NCBI RefSeq assembly: GCF_024679245.1
Contig: NC_090182.1
Location: 37,737,547-37,801,546, forward strand
Direction of reading: 5' to 3'
DNA from: Pseudorasbora parva
Lineage: Eukaryota > Chordata > Actinopteri > Cypriniformes > Gobionidae
DNA: 64,000 bases
Numbering within the stretch: position 1 is the stretch's first letter; each line of letters starts with the position of its first letter. The translations under genes were made by a program, and so were the position numbers. Below, piece after piece: positions 46,501 to 57,654 of the stretch. The notes under the pieces were generated by a model that did not search any database, was not told where the DNA came from, and saw only the letters and a program-made list of their open reading frames with translations.

Positions 46501-48422
46501 CAGCACTTAATGTGGGCCAGTTTAGGTTTACACCCTGGTTAGCCAGTGTTGACTTTGCCATATATTTTCCAAATCTGGCCCAAATTTGGTGTAATGTATT
46601 CGGCCCATATTTGCTATGCCATGTCTGGGCCACCATAGGTTCACATTCAGATTTGTTAGTGATAACTGTCCCTCACCTTCTCCAAAACTGGCCCAGATAT
46701 GTTTTTAAGAAAACTGGGCCACATTTGCTGCATTATATGTGGGCCAGTTTAGGCTCACATCCTGGTTAGCCAGTGTTGACTTTGCCATATATTTGCCAAA
46801 TGTGGCCCAAATTTGATGTAATGTATTCAGGCCATATTTGCTATGCCATGTGTGGGCCACTTTAGGTTCACATTCAGATTGGTTAGTGATTACTGTCCCT
46901 CATCTTTGCCAAAACTGGCCCAGATATTTTTTAAGAAAACTGGTCCACATTTGTTGCATTATATGTGGGCCAGTTTAGGTTCACACCCTGGTTGGCCAGT
47001 GCTGACTTTGCCATAAATTTGCCAAATGTGGCCCAAATTTGGTGTAATGTGTTCGAGCCATATTTGCTATGCCATATGTGGCCCACTTTAGGTTCACATT
47101 CAGATCTGAAAGTGATTACTATCCCTCACTTTTGCCAAAACTGGCCCAGATAGGTTTTACCATAATCGGGCCTCATCTGCTGCACTCAATGTGGGCCAGT
47201 TTAGGTGTACACCCTGGTTAGCCAGTGCTGGCATTGCCATATATTTGCCAAATGTGGCCCAAATTTGATGTAATGTATTCGTGCCATATTTGCTATACCA
47301 TGTGTGGGCCACCTTAGGTTCACATTCAGATTTGTTCGTGATTACTGTCCCTCACCTTTGCCAAAACTGGCCCAGATATGTTTTAACATAATTGGGCCTC
47401 ATTTGCTGCACTTAATGTGGGCCAGTTTAGGTTCACTCCCTGGTTAGCCAGTGCTGACTTTGCCATATATTTTCCAAATGTGGCCCAAATTTGCTGTGAT
47501 GTATTCGGCCCATATTTGCTCTGCCATGTGTGGGCCACAATAGGTTCACATTCAGATTCGTCAGTGATCAATGTCCCTCAACTTTGCCAAAACTGGGCCA
47601 GGTGTTTTTTACTTAATTGGGCCGCATTTGCTGCATTATATGTGGGCCAGTTTAGGTTTACACCCTGGTTAGCCAGTGCTGACTTTGCCATACATTTGCC
47701 AAATGTGGCCCAAATTTTGTATAATGTATCCAGGCCATATTTGCAAATTCCATGTGTGGCCCACTTTAGGTTCATATTCAGATTCGCCAGTGATTACTGT
47801 CCCTCACCTTTGCCAAAAATGGCCCAGATATGTTTTAACATAATTGGGCCTTATTTGCTGCACTATGTGTGGGCCAGTTTAGGCTCACACACTGGTTAGC
47901 CAGTGCTGACTTTGCCATATATTTGCCAAATGTGGCCCAAATTTGATGTAAAGTATTCGGGCCTTATTTTCTTTGCCAAGTGTGGGCCACTTTAGGTTCA
48001 CATTCAGATTTGCCAGTGATTACTGTCCCTCATATGTGCCAAAACTGGCCCAGATATGTTATAACATAACTGGGCCACATTTGCTGCAACATATGCGGGC
48101 CATATTTGGTTTACACCCAGATTAGTCATTGTCGGTTTTGCCAGATTTTTCCCATAGGTGGCCCACATTTGGTGTGTGATATTTGGGCCATATTCATTAA
48201 TTATCATATGGGCCACTTTAGGCTCATATTCAGATTACACATTGCCATGAGTGCCGCATCTTTGCCTAAAAAGGCCCACATGTGATTTAAAATATTTGGG
48301 CCATATTTGCCATTTTACTTGTGGGCCACATCAGGCTCACATACATTTTATCCGGGCCATAAGAAGGCCTGCAGTGCCGCATCATTGCCTGAAGTGGCCC
48401 ACATCCGCTTGCTATCTGGGAT
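43590..48422. repeat. GGCCCA-rich tandem array 2 (~226-bp unit)
   Basis: About 21 copies of a 226-227-bp unit. Landmarks per unit are GTGGGCCAGTTTAGG, CCTGGTTAGCCAGTG, TTTGCCAAATGTGGCCCAAA, GTAATGTATTCGGGCCATAT, TTGCTATGCCATGTGTGGGC and TGTCCCTCACCTTTGCCAAA. Two variants of the unit end, TTTTTAAGAAAACTGGGCC with TGCATTATATG, and TTTTAACATAATTGGGCC with GCAGCACTTAATG, partly alternate between 44700 and 46770, giving a ~453-bp higher-order repeat. Divergence rises toward 48422, where it ends in TTGCTATCTGGGAT. Because 226-227 is not a multiple of three, the recurrent 66-85-codon frames are not phase-locked and are not taken as genes. Confidence 0.92.
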
Positions 48423-48470
48423 GTATGCTCCGTTCCATATCTTACAAGAGTCAGATGAGTTCCTACAGTG

Positions 48471-48956
48471 TGTCACAACCGCTGGTGGAGATCCCACCGT
48501 CGGCCATCAGAGGTCGCGCTCACCAGAGTACTAACTCACTCACGGACTTCATTTCCCATAATCCCACATGCCGGGACTGATTACCATCCACCTGTTCCCC
48601 ATCAACTGGCCTATATATTCTCTGAGCACACACACACACACTGCGAAGTCTTGTTCTGCCCCGGCGACATTTCTGAGCGTTTTCCCATTGTTATTTCTGA
48701 TCTGCCTGTTTACGAACCTGCCTGTTTATCGACTCTGATTCTTGCTGCCTGCCATCTTAACCTGTGTTTGCCTGGACTCTGGTTATTCGACTGTTTGCTG
48801 CCTGCCCTGACCCTTGCCTGGTATGATTAAGATTTACGCCTTGCCTGTGATACTACTGTTAATTCTTGGCTACCGACCTCCGCCTGTTATTACTGTGAGT
48901 TTGTGTGTTTCCAATAAACTGCACATGGATCCCAATCCACCTGAGTCCTTGTTACA
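48471..48956 (+). repeat. 5' LTR of chromovirus
   Basis: TGTCACAACC ... CCTTGTTACA, 486 bp. It contains TATATATTC (about 48612), a plausible core promoter element, and CCAATAAACTGC (about 48910), a plausible polyadenylation signal. The (CA)n run at 48627-48640 is shared with the 3' LTR. Confidence 0.95.
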
Positions 48957-49040
48957 GAAGACTTCGCCATCGAACTGCTACCTGGTACCACTCCGCCTAG
49001 GGGTCGCATCTTTCCTCTGTCCGAACCGGAGGATCTAGCA

Positions 49041-52013
49041 ATGAAAACATACATTCAAGAGGAGCTGGCCAAGGGGTTCATCCGACCATCTACCTCACCT
49101 GCTGCTGCGGGATTCTTCTTCGTGGGGAAGAAGGATGGAGGCCTTCGTCCTTGCATTGACTACCGTGGGCTTAACGATATAACGGTGAAGTTCAGATATC
49201 CTCTGCCACTGGTACCCGCTGCCTTAGAACAACTTAGATCTGCCAAAGTATTTACCAAGTTGGACCTTCGGTCTGCCTATAACCTCATTCGCATCCGGGA
49301 GGGTGACGAATGGAAAACGGCATTCTCCACTAGTAATGGGCACTATGAATACCTCGTCATGCCCTTCGGCCTGTCCAACAGTCCATCGGTGTTCCAATCC
49401 TTCGTCAACGACATCTTTCGAGACCTATTGCATCAATGTCTGGTGGTATACATCGACGACATCCTCATCTATTCAAACACCATGGAAGAACACATTCAAC
49501 ACGTACGAACGGTCTTGCAGCGCCTCATCAAGCACCAGCTGTACGCCAAGTCAGAGAAATGTGAGTTCCACCACATCAATGTCTGGTGGTATACATCCAT
49601 CAATGTCTGGTGGCATCAATGTCTGGTGGTATACATCGACGACATCCTCATCTATTCAAACACCATGGAAGAACACATTCAACACGTACGAACGGTCTTG
49701 CAGCGCCTCATCAAGCACCAGCTGTACGCCAAGTCAGAGAAATGTGAGTTCCACCAAACCTCAGTAACATTTCTTGGTTATGTCATTAGCCCAGAGGGAG
49801 TGGCGATGGATGAAGGAAAGGTTCGGGCAGTCGTGGAATGGCCTCAACCCACCACTCTGAAAGAGCTCCAAAGATTCTTGGGGTTCGCCAACTTCTACAG
49901 GCGCTTTATCAGAGGTTACAGTTCAGTCGCCGCACCACTCACTTCCATGACAAGAGGAGGAGGCAACAAGCTACGATGGTCCGCCGAGGCCTTGCAAGCA
50001 TTCAGTAACCTGAAGAATAGATTCACATCGGCACCCATCCTGCACCACCCGGACCCTCAACTACCCTTTGTGGTGGAGGTGGACACCTCTAACACGGGAA
50101 TTGGCGCCATTCTCTCACAACGGCAAGGTAACCCGCCTAAATTATTCCCCTGTGCTTTTTATTCCAGAAAACTGTCAACAACGGAGCAAAACTATGACGT
50201 GGGCAATCGCGAACTTCTAGCCATGAAGGCAGCTTTTGAGGAGTGGCGTCATTGGCTTGAGGGAGCGAGACATCCATTCCTGGTGCTGACGGATCATCGC
50301 AACCTCGAGTACTTGCGCTCAGCCAAGAGACTAAACCCCAGGCAAGCTAGATGGGCACTCTTCTTTACCCGATTTGATTTCTCTATCACCTACATTCCAG
50401 GTTCCAAGAACATCAAGGCAGATGCGTTGTCACGTCAGTTTGACAGCGCTCCACAGGATACCTTGCAAGACCCAATTATCCCACCCACCCTCATCGTCGC
50501 TCCAGTTCAATGGGACATCATGTCAGAGATTGCACAAACACACGAGCAGAACCCGCCTCCCGCTGCATGTCCCAACGATCGTACCTTTGTGCCGCCAGGG
50601 CTCAGGGAGAAGGTAATTCGATGGGTACACTCCTCTACAAGCTCCGGTCACCCGGGAATCACCACGACAACCAGGCTAATAAGGAACCGATTCTGGTGGG
50701 ACTCGTTACAAGCAGATGTTGCAGACTTCGTCAATGCTTGCCACACATGCGCCGCAGCAAAGACCCCAAAACAACTCCCAGCAGGTCTATTTCAACCACT
50801 ACCCATCCCTCAGCGTCCATGGTCTCACATAGCTATCGACTTCGTTACTGATCTACCGCCATCTCAAGGTAACACCACTATACTAACTGTGATTGATCGG
50901 TTTTCCAAAGGATGTCGACTAATCCCTCTACCTAAGTTACCCACAGCCTTCGAAACTGCTGAACACCTGCTTCAATACGTATTCAGATACTATGGTCTTC
51001 CAGAGGATATTGTCTCGGACAGAGGACCTCAATTTACGTCAAGGGTATGGTCAGCTTTCTTCAAATTGTTAAATGTTAATATAAGCCTCACCTCTGGTTA
51101 CCACCCACAGTCTAATGGACAAACTGAACGCCTGAATCAGGAGATATCCAAATTCCTCAGAATGTACTGCCAGCAGAACCAAACAGACTGGAGTCGCTTC
51201 CTTCCCTGGGCGGAGTATGCGCAAAACTCTATCCTCAAACCTGCTACCAAGTTAACGCCATTCCAATGCATCCTAGGATACCAACCACCACTATTCCCAT
51301 GGTCCGGGGAGCCATCCGAGGTTCCTGCAGTAAACGACTGGATTCAACGCAGCGAGACCATCTGGAACCAAACTCATGTACATCTCCAACGAGCAATAAA
51401 CAGGGTCAAGGAACAAGCGGATCGTCATCGCCGTCCTCATCCTGACTATACACCAGGACAGTGGGTGTGGTTATCCACTCGGGATCTACGATTACGGCTA
51501 CCGTGTAGGAAGCTCAGTCCCAGGTATGTGGGTCCATTCAAAATAGTCAAACAGATTAACTCAGTTTCATATCGTCTAGAATTACCTGCCACTTACCGCA
51601 TCTCTCCCACCTTTCATGTGTCTCTGTTGAAACCGGCTGATGGTCCGAGGGTGGAGCAAGAGTCCAGTGAAGCAGGCCCCCCACCGATGATCGTGGATGG
51701 CGAGGAGGCGTTTTCCGTGCGGGAGTTGCTAGATTCCAGACGCCGGGGGCGGCAGATCCAGTATCTGGTCGATTGGGAGGGGTACGGCCCGGAGGAGAGG
51801 TCTTGGGTCAACTCAGAGGACATTCTGGACCCCAACCTAATCAATGACTTTCATAGGACCCACCCGGAGAAACCGGCCCCACGACCCCGAGGAAGACCCC
51901 GGCGTCGGATGTGCGCCCGCGTCAGGAGCCGCTCGCAGGGGGGGGGCTCTGTCACAACCGCTGGTGGAGATCCCACCGTCGGCCATCAGAGGTCGCGCTC
52001 ACCAGAGTACTAA
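49041..52013 (+). CDS. Chromovirus Pol: reverse transcriptase, RNase H, integrase, chromodomain
   Basis: A single 990-codon frame. The conserved reading actually begins before the first Met, at about 48966 ([11 protein letters not shown]), so the initiating Met is internal to the normal protein. Reverse transcriptase covers residues about 1-300; [20 protein letters not shown] is near residue 28 and the catalytic YIDD at 137-140. A second, duplicated YIDD lies at 198-201. RNase H begins with Asp348 ([16 protein letters not shown]). The integrase H2C2 finger ([10 protein letters not shown] to CHTC) lies near 535-575. The core Asp, Asp, Glu lie in [18 protein letters not shown] and [10 protein letters not shown] chromodomain near the C-terminus ([17 protein letters not shown]) would target insertion to modified histones. 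The stop lies within the 3' LTR, so the last ~21 residues come from LTR sequence. No gag or protease remains, and the duplicated segment probably disables the polymerase. Confidence 0.95.
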   Translation: MKTYIQEELAKGFIRPSTSPAAAGFFFVGKKDGGLRPCIDYRGLNDITVKFRYPLPLVPAALEQLRSAKVFTKLDLRSAYNLIRIREGDEWKTAFSTSNGHYEYLVMPFGLSNSPSVFQSFVNDIFRDLLHQCLVVYIDDILIYSNTMEEHIQHVRTVLQRLIKHQLYAKSEKCEFHHINVWWYTSINVWWHQCLVVYIDDILIYSNTMEEHIQHVRTVLQRLIKHQLYAKSEKCEFHQTSVTFLGYVISPEGVAMDEGKVRAVVEWPQPTTLKELQRFLGFANFYRRFIRGYSSVAAPLTSMTRGGGNKLRWSAEALQAFSNLKNRFTSAPILHHPDPQLPFVVEVDTSNTGIGAILSQRQGNPPKLFPCAFYSRKLSTTEQNYDVGNRELLAMKAAFEEWRHWLEGARHPFLVLTDHRNLEYLRSAKRLNPRQARWALFFTRFDFSITYIPGSKNIKADALSRQFDSAPQDTLQDPIIPPTLIVAPVQWDIMSEIAQTHEQNPPPAACPNDRTFVPPGLREKVIRWVHSSTSSGHPGITTTTRLIRNRFWWDSLQADVADFVNACHTCAAAKTPKQLPAGLFQPLPIPQRPWSHIAIDFVTDLPPSQGNTTILTVIDRFSKGCRLIPLPKLPTAFETAEHLLQYVFRYYGLPEDIVSDRGPQFTSRVWSAFFKLLNVNISLTSGYHPQSNGQTERLNQEISKFLRMYCQQNQTDWSRFLPWAEYAQNSILKPATKLTPFQCILGYQPPLFPWSGEPSEVPAVNDWIQRSETIWNQTHVHLQRAINRVKEQADRHRRPHPDYTPGQWVWLSTRDLRLRLPCRKLSPRYVGPFKIVKQINSVSYRLELPATYRISPTFHVSLLKPADGPRVEQESSEAGPPPMIVDGEEAFSVRELLDSRRRGRQIQYLVDWEGYGPEERSWVNSEDILDPNLINDFHRTHPEKPAPRPRGRPRRRMCARVRSRSQGGGSVTTAGGDPTVGHQRSRSPEY
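49431..49756 (+). repeat. In-frame 183-bp direct repeat within reverse transcriptase
   Basis: 49431-49573 is repeated at 49614-49756. Between the copies lie two short partial repeats of the same start (49574-49597 and 49598-49613, each beginning CATCAATGTCTGGTGG). The offset is 183 bp = 61 codons, so the frame survives. The repeated segment carries the YIDD box, so the protein has two. The extra partial copies suggest slippage or repeated template switching. Confidence 0.95.
51937..51947 (+). promoter_or_regulatory. Polypurine tract
   Basis: CAGGGGGGGGGCTC directly precedes the 3' LTR (51950). In this class it primes plus-strand DNA synthesis. It is read through as part of the pol frame. Confidence 0.7.
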
Positions 52014-52435
52014 CTCACTCACGGACTTCATTTCCCATAATCCCACATGCCGGGACTGATTACCATCCACCTGTTCCCCATCAACTGGCCTATATATTCT
52101 CTGAGCACACACACACACACTGCGAAGTCTTGTTCTGCCCCGGCGACATTTCTGAGCGTTTTCCCATTGTTATTTCTGATCTGCCTGTTTACGAACCTGC
52201 CTGTTTATCGACTCTGATTCTTGCTGCCTGCCATCTTAACCTGTGTTTGCCTGGACTCTGGTTATTCGACTGTTTGCTGCCTGCCCTGACCCTTGCCTGG
52301 TATGATTAAGATTTACGCCTTGCCTGTGATACTACTGTTAATTCTTGGCTACCGACCTCCGCCTGTTATTACTGTGAGTTTGTGTGTTTCCAATAAACTG
52401 CACATGGATCCCAATCCACCTGAGTCCTCGTTACA
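51950..52435 (+). repeat. 3' LTR of chromovirus
   Basis: 486 bp, matching the 5' LTR apart from one visible change near the end (CCTCGTTACA against CCTTGTTACA). The first 64 bp encode the tail and stop codon of pol. Confidence 0.95.
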
Positions 52436-52440
52436 CAGTG

Positions 52441-54245
52441 ATAGATCAGTGGTATTTATCTACCACAGATTTTAGGGTTATTCTACATCCAAAATCACAA
52501 ATTATGAATCAAGAGTGAAGAAATGGAAATGGGACAGAATAGTTGCATTTCACTTTCGGGCCAGTGCAAGCCAGGGCCACTAAAATCCGCCCGTAACACG
52601 CCTCCCTGAAACAACATCACACAAACTCATATTTTCACCAACAAATGTATGTTTTATCAGAAAACTAATCAGAAATAAATTATTGGAAATAGCGAGATCA
52701 CAAAATAAGAATGATGAAAGTGGTGTTTGCATTTTTGTTTTTTGCTTAAAGATTAAACCCAAGCATCAATGTTTTTACCATTGTTTTAAAATAATAAGTG
52801 ATTCATTAGTATTAGTATTCATAGTATTTACCATTATTTCACAAAAGAAAGAGGATGCGCGTACTTATTCACTCTTTTTCTGTTTATTTGTAGTCACGGG
52901 ACAGTTTATCACATTTAGAAAGAACAATCATTTCTACATATTTTCCAACAAAAATATGACCTGAGGAGTAGATCTGTGCGATACACTAATCTCATGATAT
53001 GATACACAATATTCAGCTCACGGTATGATTCGATTTAATTCTATACACTTACATAATTTTCTAAAAGATTTAAAGGGGACATCTTGTGAGTGTTCCATTT
53101 ACTTCGATTGAATTAATTGAACTGAAAACTAAAAACATCAAATGATGTCTCCGACTGGACAGAGAGTCTATAGCTTGCAAATGCTGGATAAAATGAATCA
53201 AAGATGTGTTGAGAAAATTAGTTTCATTTATTGAAACAGTGCAAACTGTAGCTTAAGCCTTTGAAAAGCAAATAAACTGCAGTATTGCAATTAACAATGG
53301 AGTAAAAAAAAAAAAAAGGAGTTTTATTCTCAAAGTATTATAGTGACCGTAATGTGTTAATATGTGTCAGGATTTATAAATATAAAAAATGGCATCTGTA
53401 CCTTGTGATTGTAATATGCGTGTCATCTGCTCCCATTCATGAAAAACTCTTATGTGGTCGTCATGAAGACTTGCCGTGACAAAACAACATCCCTCAGGGC
53501 TTTTAGTTCAAAAGTGTGCCGATGTGGAGAAATATTGATAGATTATCTAATGTTTGAGTTAAATTGCTATACAGAGAGCTATTATTTATTCAATCTTTAT
53601 CCAAAATCCACATATGTATCTGTAGACTCTGATGTGCTACATTTTCAGTTCATACTGGCAGCCTGAGGGCGCCGTGTGTTACATTCAGTCCATATATGGC
53701 ACCCATGAAGAAGACCAACCATGTGACATTGAACTCCCTGACATAAACAAACATAGCTTCCAGAGATCGCTAACATGCAGACAGACACGTTTGAAGACAA
53801 ACACACAATCGCAACAATACAGTATATGGTTTGTCTGTGTTCTTTATGCCATGTTTGGTTGGTTTCATAATAGATTATATTTTATAATGCAATGCTATTC
53901 GGCATAGCTTTTATCATTGTGTATTTTCTGTCAGATTGTTTGACCTGAAGTCACATGAGATCACAGAAGGTTATATAAAACACTTAACTTATGAAGTATA
54001 AAGTGATATGAAGTAGTGATGCAAAGTCTGATTCATTTCCGTGAACCAGTTCTTCTCGGACAGTTCAGCTCAATGACCCGGTTCAAAAAGCAGAATCATA
54101 GGTTCTTGACGTCTCATGCAATGATGTCACTATGCATTTCTTTTATGCTCTTTAATACATTTTCTCTGTGTCATGTTATATTAAGGGAACATTCAAATAA
54201 AGTATTCGGTATCAATGCATATTGAAACAATCAAATAGTTATTTG
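52441..54245. other. A+T-rich non-coding interval
   Basis: Near 52970-53050 there are repeated GATACAC/ATGATATGA words (CTCATGATATGATACACA, CACGGTATGATTCGATTT) of the kind found at the ends of hAT-like repeats in fish. Similar TATCGATT/GAATCGAT words lie at 58120 and 59330 on the far side of gypsy B, so an older element may enclose it. Plus-strand frames of 69-93 codons have no recognisable domain. Confidence 0.35.
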
Positions 54246-54633
54246 TGTGTAACATAATAAACAAGACTCAATAATCAGGCAGAAAAGTATCAGAGAGACG
54301 GTCTCCAAGGCAAAGGCAGGCAAACCACAGCAAAGGTCAGCCAGCCAGACGGGCGAGACAGCGAAGCAGGGACACAGCGAACAACCAGAGACTGAAATCC
54401 TGGACCCTGGAACAGAGAAACCCCTCTGTCCCCAGGGGAACAGAAGCTGAGGCAAGCCACACCAGGAGCGCCTGAAATGATCTGACAATGGGTGCCAGTG
54501 AGAGACCAGGTTAAGTAGTGTGGATATTGATTGCAGCAGGTGAAGGTGATGAGTCCCATAATCAGTGACCATGCCTCCAACACATCCTCACAAGACACAG
54601 AGAAGAGAGATGGTGAATTCATGAACCGTGACA
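54246..54633 (-). repeat. 3' LTR of gypsy B, truncated
   Basis: Aligns with 57722-58103 over most of its length (AATAAACAAGACTCAATAAT, GCAGAAAAGTATCAGAGAGA, GAAATGATCTGACAATGGGT). Many differences show an old insertion. Confidence 0.9.
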
Positions 54634-54864
54634 TTACCCCTCCCCTAGGAGCGCCTCCTGGAGCTCCCAGAAGGACCTACCTGTCAATTATGTCCCCACT
54701 ACTGCAAGTGTCACGACACCTCTGGACGAAAGAGTGAACGGAGGGGACTGCGACTTCGGATTCCAGACTGGGAAAGATAGGTGGCTGGTACCCTAAACTA
54801 CATTTAATAGGCCTGTACCTGACACTGGTAATGAATTATGTGCACACTCAATCGATGAGATGAG

Positions 54865-57629
54865 TTAAATCCAGGAGGAAGGATTCATGGAGGCCAAACA
54901 TCGTAACCCTCTCTCAAGGTCCTGGTTGGCCCGTTCAGTCTGGCCATTGCTTAGAGGATGAAACCCCAAAGACAAACTAACCGTCAGCCCTAATAGTTTG
55001 CAAAATTCTTGCCAAAATTTAGACACAAAATGGGGTCCCCTGTCGGAAACCACGTCCATCAGAAAGCCATGTAAACGAAAGACGTGATCAATGACAGTTA
55101 CCGCTGTCTCCTTGGCAGAAGGTAATTTGGGCAAGGGAATAAAATGTACCCTCTTCAAGAATACGTCCACTACGGTTTAAACAACTCCCAGGGCGCTAAT
55201 AAAATCCAGAGCGATATGGGACCAGGGTCTCGAAGGGACGGACAGCGGTTGAAGGAGCCCATTGGGAGGGCGGTTAGATGTCTTCCCCATTGCACAGACT
55301 GAACAGGCCAAAACAAAATCTCAGATGTCATGAGCCAAACCGGGCCACCAGAATTGTTGCTTAACCAAATTTTGTTTTATTAACCCCTGGATGACAAGTG
55401 ATATTGGAGCAGTGCCCCCATCGAACAACGTTGGACCAAACTCCTTCCGTAACGAATAATCGGTTTGGTGGTCCACCCGGCGGAGGCGTTACCCCTTCTA
55501 AGGCCGTCTTGACCTTCGATTCTACCAAACGGCTCTTCAGGTTGGTAAATGCAGTCTCTGCTGCAACCGACCACCTGAACGCCGTTCGGGGAGAGGTCAA
55601 GGTGGTAAGAGGCGCAGTTAAAAATTGGCGAACTCCAGAAACCTCTGTAGGGCTTTAAGGGAATCTGGACTTGGCCAATCTATCGCAGCCCTAACCTTAT
55701 CAGGATCCATGCACATTCCCTCAGATGAGACGATATAACCTAAAAATTATACAGACTGTGCATGAAACGCGCATTTCTCCGCCTTGACAATAAGCCCATT
55801 CTCTAGCAACCTCTGTAACACTACTCTGACGTGCTGGACATGTTCCTGGAGAGAAGAAGAAAAAATCAGTATGTCATCCAGATAGACATAAAGGAACTGA
55901 TCTACCATGTCTCTCAACACATCATTGACTAGTGCCTGGAAGACTGCGGGAGAGTTGGACAGCCCAAAGGGCATGACCAAATATTCAAAGTGCCCCCTAG
56001 GGGTGTTAAATGCAGTCTTTCATGCATCACCCTTCCTGATGCGCACCAAATGATAAGCATTGCATAAATCCAATTTCATGAATATGGATGCTCCCTGTAA
56101 CCTCTCGAAGGTTGAAGACATCAACGGGCAAAGGATAGGTATTCTTTACCGTGATGTTATTCAGACCCCAGTACTCAATACAAGGTCGCAGAGAACCATC
56201 TTTCTTACCCACGAAAAAGAACCCCGCCCCCGCTGGAGAAAAAGGAAGGGTGGATGAACTTGGAAGCTAGAGAATCAGAAATATATTTTTCCATAGCCTC
56301 CTTTTCAGGAGTAGAAAGTTTATATATTTTGCCCTTAGGCGGAGACTTGCCTGGAAGTAGATCTATAGCACAATCAGAGGGACGATGAGGAGGGAGAGAA
56401 GCAGCCCGGGACTTACTGAACACCTCCTTCAGGTCGAGATACTCCTTGGGCACATAAGATAAATCCACCGTCTCCTCCTGCAACACAGAACTAGACATAG
56501 ACGAACGGGCAGACACAAGACAAGAGGTATAGCACTGATAGCTTAGTATAGTCTGGCTATTGAGGGCGTGAACAGCAATAGTACTAGAAAGGGGGTGACG
56601 GGAACCCTGAGTTGCTGTTCAAGTGTCTGATCGAATAAATTACCCTCTGCTCCGGAATCCACAAGGGCTTGGCAGATGTAAGAACTGGCTGCCCACTGCA
56701 ATTTTCCTGGAAGGAGAGTCACGGATGAGGCTTTCCCCAATGCAGCTCCACCCGAGAGTAACCTCCTCACTACTGCCGGGCTCGATCTTTCACCGGAAAC
56801 TGGTTGAGGAAATGCCCCGCCACGCCACAGTAGAGACAGAGACCCCCCGCTCTGCAACACTCTCTCTCCTCCTGGGAAAGCCGAGCTCTACCCACCTGCA
56901 TGGGCTCGGAAACGTTGGCGGGGCTGACAGTGTTGGCACTGGAACTCGAGGAAATCAGATGTCTTCCTCATATGCGAGTGGGATACTAGGCGTGTGTCAA
57001 CTCGAAGTGCTCATCAGTCCATTGAGATCAGTTGGTAAGTCCAAATACTTTGTGCCGTACACTGTCAGCCAGCCCATGCAGGAAACGGTCCCACTGCGCT
57101 TCCTCATTCCAACCACACTCAGCGGCCAGGGTGCAAAAGCCTCGCGGCCCACGGCGGATCGGTCGAAATTCAGTTTAATTTCTTCCGTGAGTGTGAGAAA
57201 TGAGGAACAACACGGATAGCGATTCTCCCAAACCGTCATTCCCCAGCGTGCCGCACGGCCCGTCAGAAGATTGATAATCAACACCACTTTAGATGTTTCT
57301 GTGGCGAAAGCGGTGGGTTGCAGAGAGAAAAACAATGAACATCTTGTTAGAAATGATATACAAAGATCAGGCTCACCAGCATAGCGTTCGGGCGTGGGAA
57401 TCCGGGGCTCGTGCGGGTTGATGTTAGCTGGTGGCTGGGGAAGCAGCGGCGATGGTGGGGGCACAGCGGGTACACGTAGCTGTTTTAATTGGGTGGAGAG
57501 CTTGGACACCTGCTCCACCATCACCTGTAATGGCTGGGTGGGGGCGGTCGCCTGCTGATCCTGGCGATCCATCCGTAGACTGTTCACATTGAGATATTCC
57601 TGTAGTTCATTCATCTTCACTGGATCCAT
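54865..57629 (-). pseudogene. Gypsy B gag-pol remnant
   Basis: From 57629 down: gag with the capsid region (PRIPTPERYAGEPDLC, about 57400-57355, then FSLQPTAFATETSKV). The nucleocapsid finger (near 56830) has lost its last Cys (CLYCGVAGHFLNQF). Protease keeps its DSGAEGN box (about 56660-56640). Reverse transcriptase follows in at least three frames, with a shift near 56210 and YLDD at 55884-55873. At about 55530 the sequence passes straight from the start of RNase H (TNLKSRLVE) to the integrase N-terminal region ([12 protein letters not shown]), so RNase H is deleted. Integrase retains DRGPHF and NGQTERANQ (two of its three catalytic acids, 55170-54865), then ends in a further deletion before the 3' LTR. 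It is inactive. Its pol text resembles gypsy A closely, so the two are one family. Confidence 0.9.
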
Positions 57630-57654
57630 AATGGTCAGATCGTTCTGTCAGGGC

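Larger units (their letters stand above)
48471..52435 (+). mobile_element. Ty3/gypsy chromovirus, recent insertion lacking gag and protease
   Basis: Two 486-bp LTRs (48471-48956 and 51950-52435) differ, as far as I can see by eye, only at T48950/C near the 3' end. The target duplication CAGTG is exact (48466-48470 and 52436-52440). Between them is a single long pol frame that starts only about ten bases after the 5' LTR. The pol frame is followed by a G-rich polypurine tract (about 51937-51947) abutting the 3' LTR. Gag and protease are absent. Confidence 0.95.

Noticed and set aside
43569..47899. Recurrent 60-160-codon frames through array 2
   Set aside because: They arise because the ~226-bp unit lacks stops in some phases. 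Phase shifts by one each unit, frames exist on both strands, and no domain is recognisable.
48468..48830. 120-codon frame in the 5' LTR, repeated in the 3' LTR
   Set aside because: Identical text in both LTRs and no domain; LTR sequence with chance openness.
49303..49767. 154-codon second frame inside the chromovirus
   Set aside because: Shadow of the reverse transcriptase in another phase; it repeats because of the 183-bp duplication.
54231..54634. 113-114-codon minus-strand frames, similar at 57607-57873
   Set aside because: They lie in the LTRs of gypsy B and have no recognised domain.
56623..57219. 198-codon plus-strand frame
   Set aside because: Antisense to gag-protease of gypsy B.
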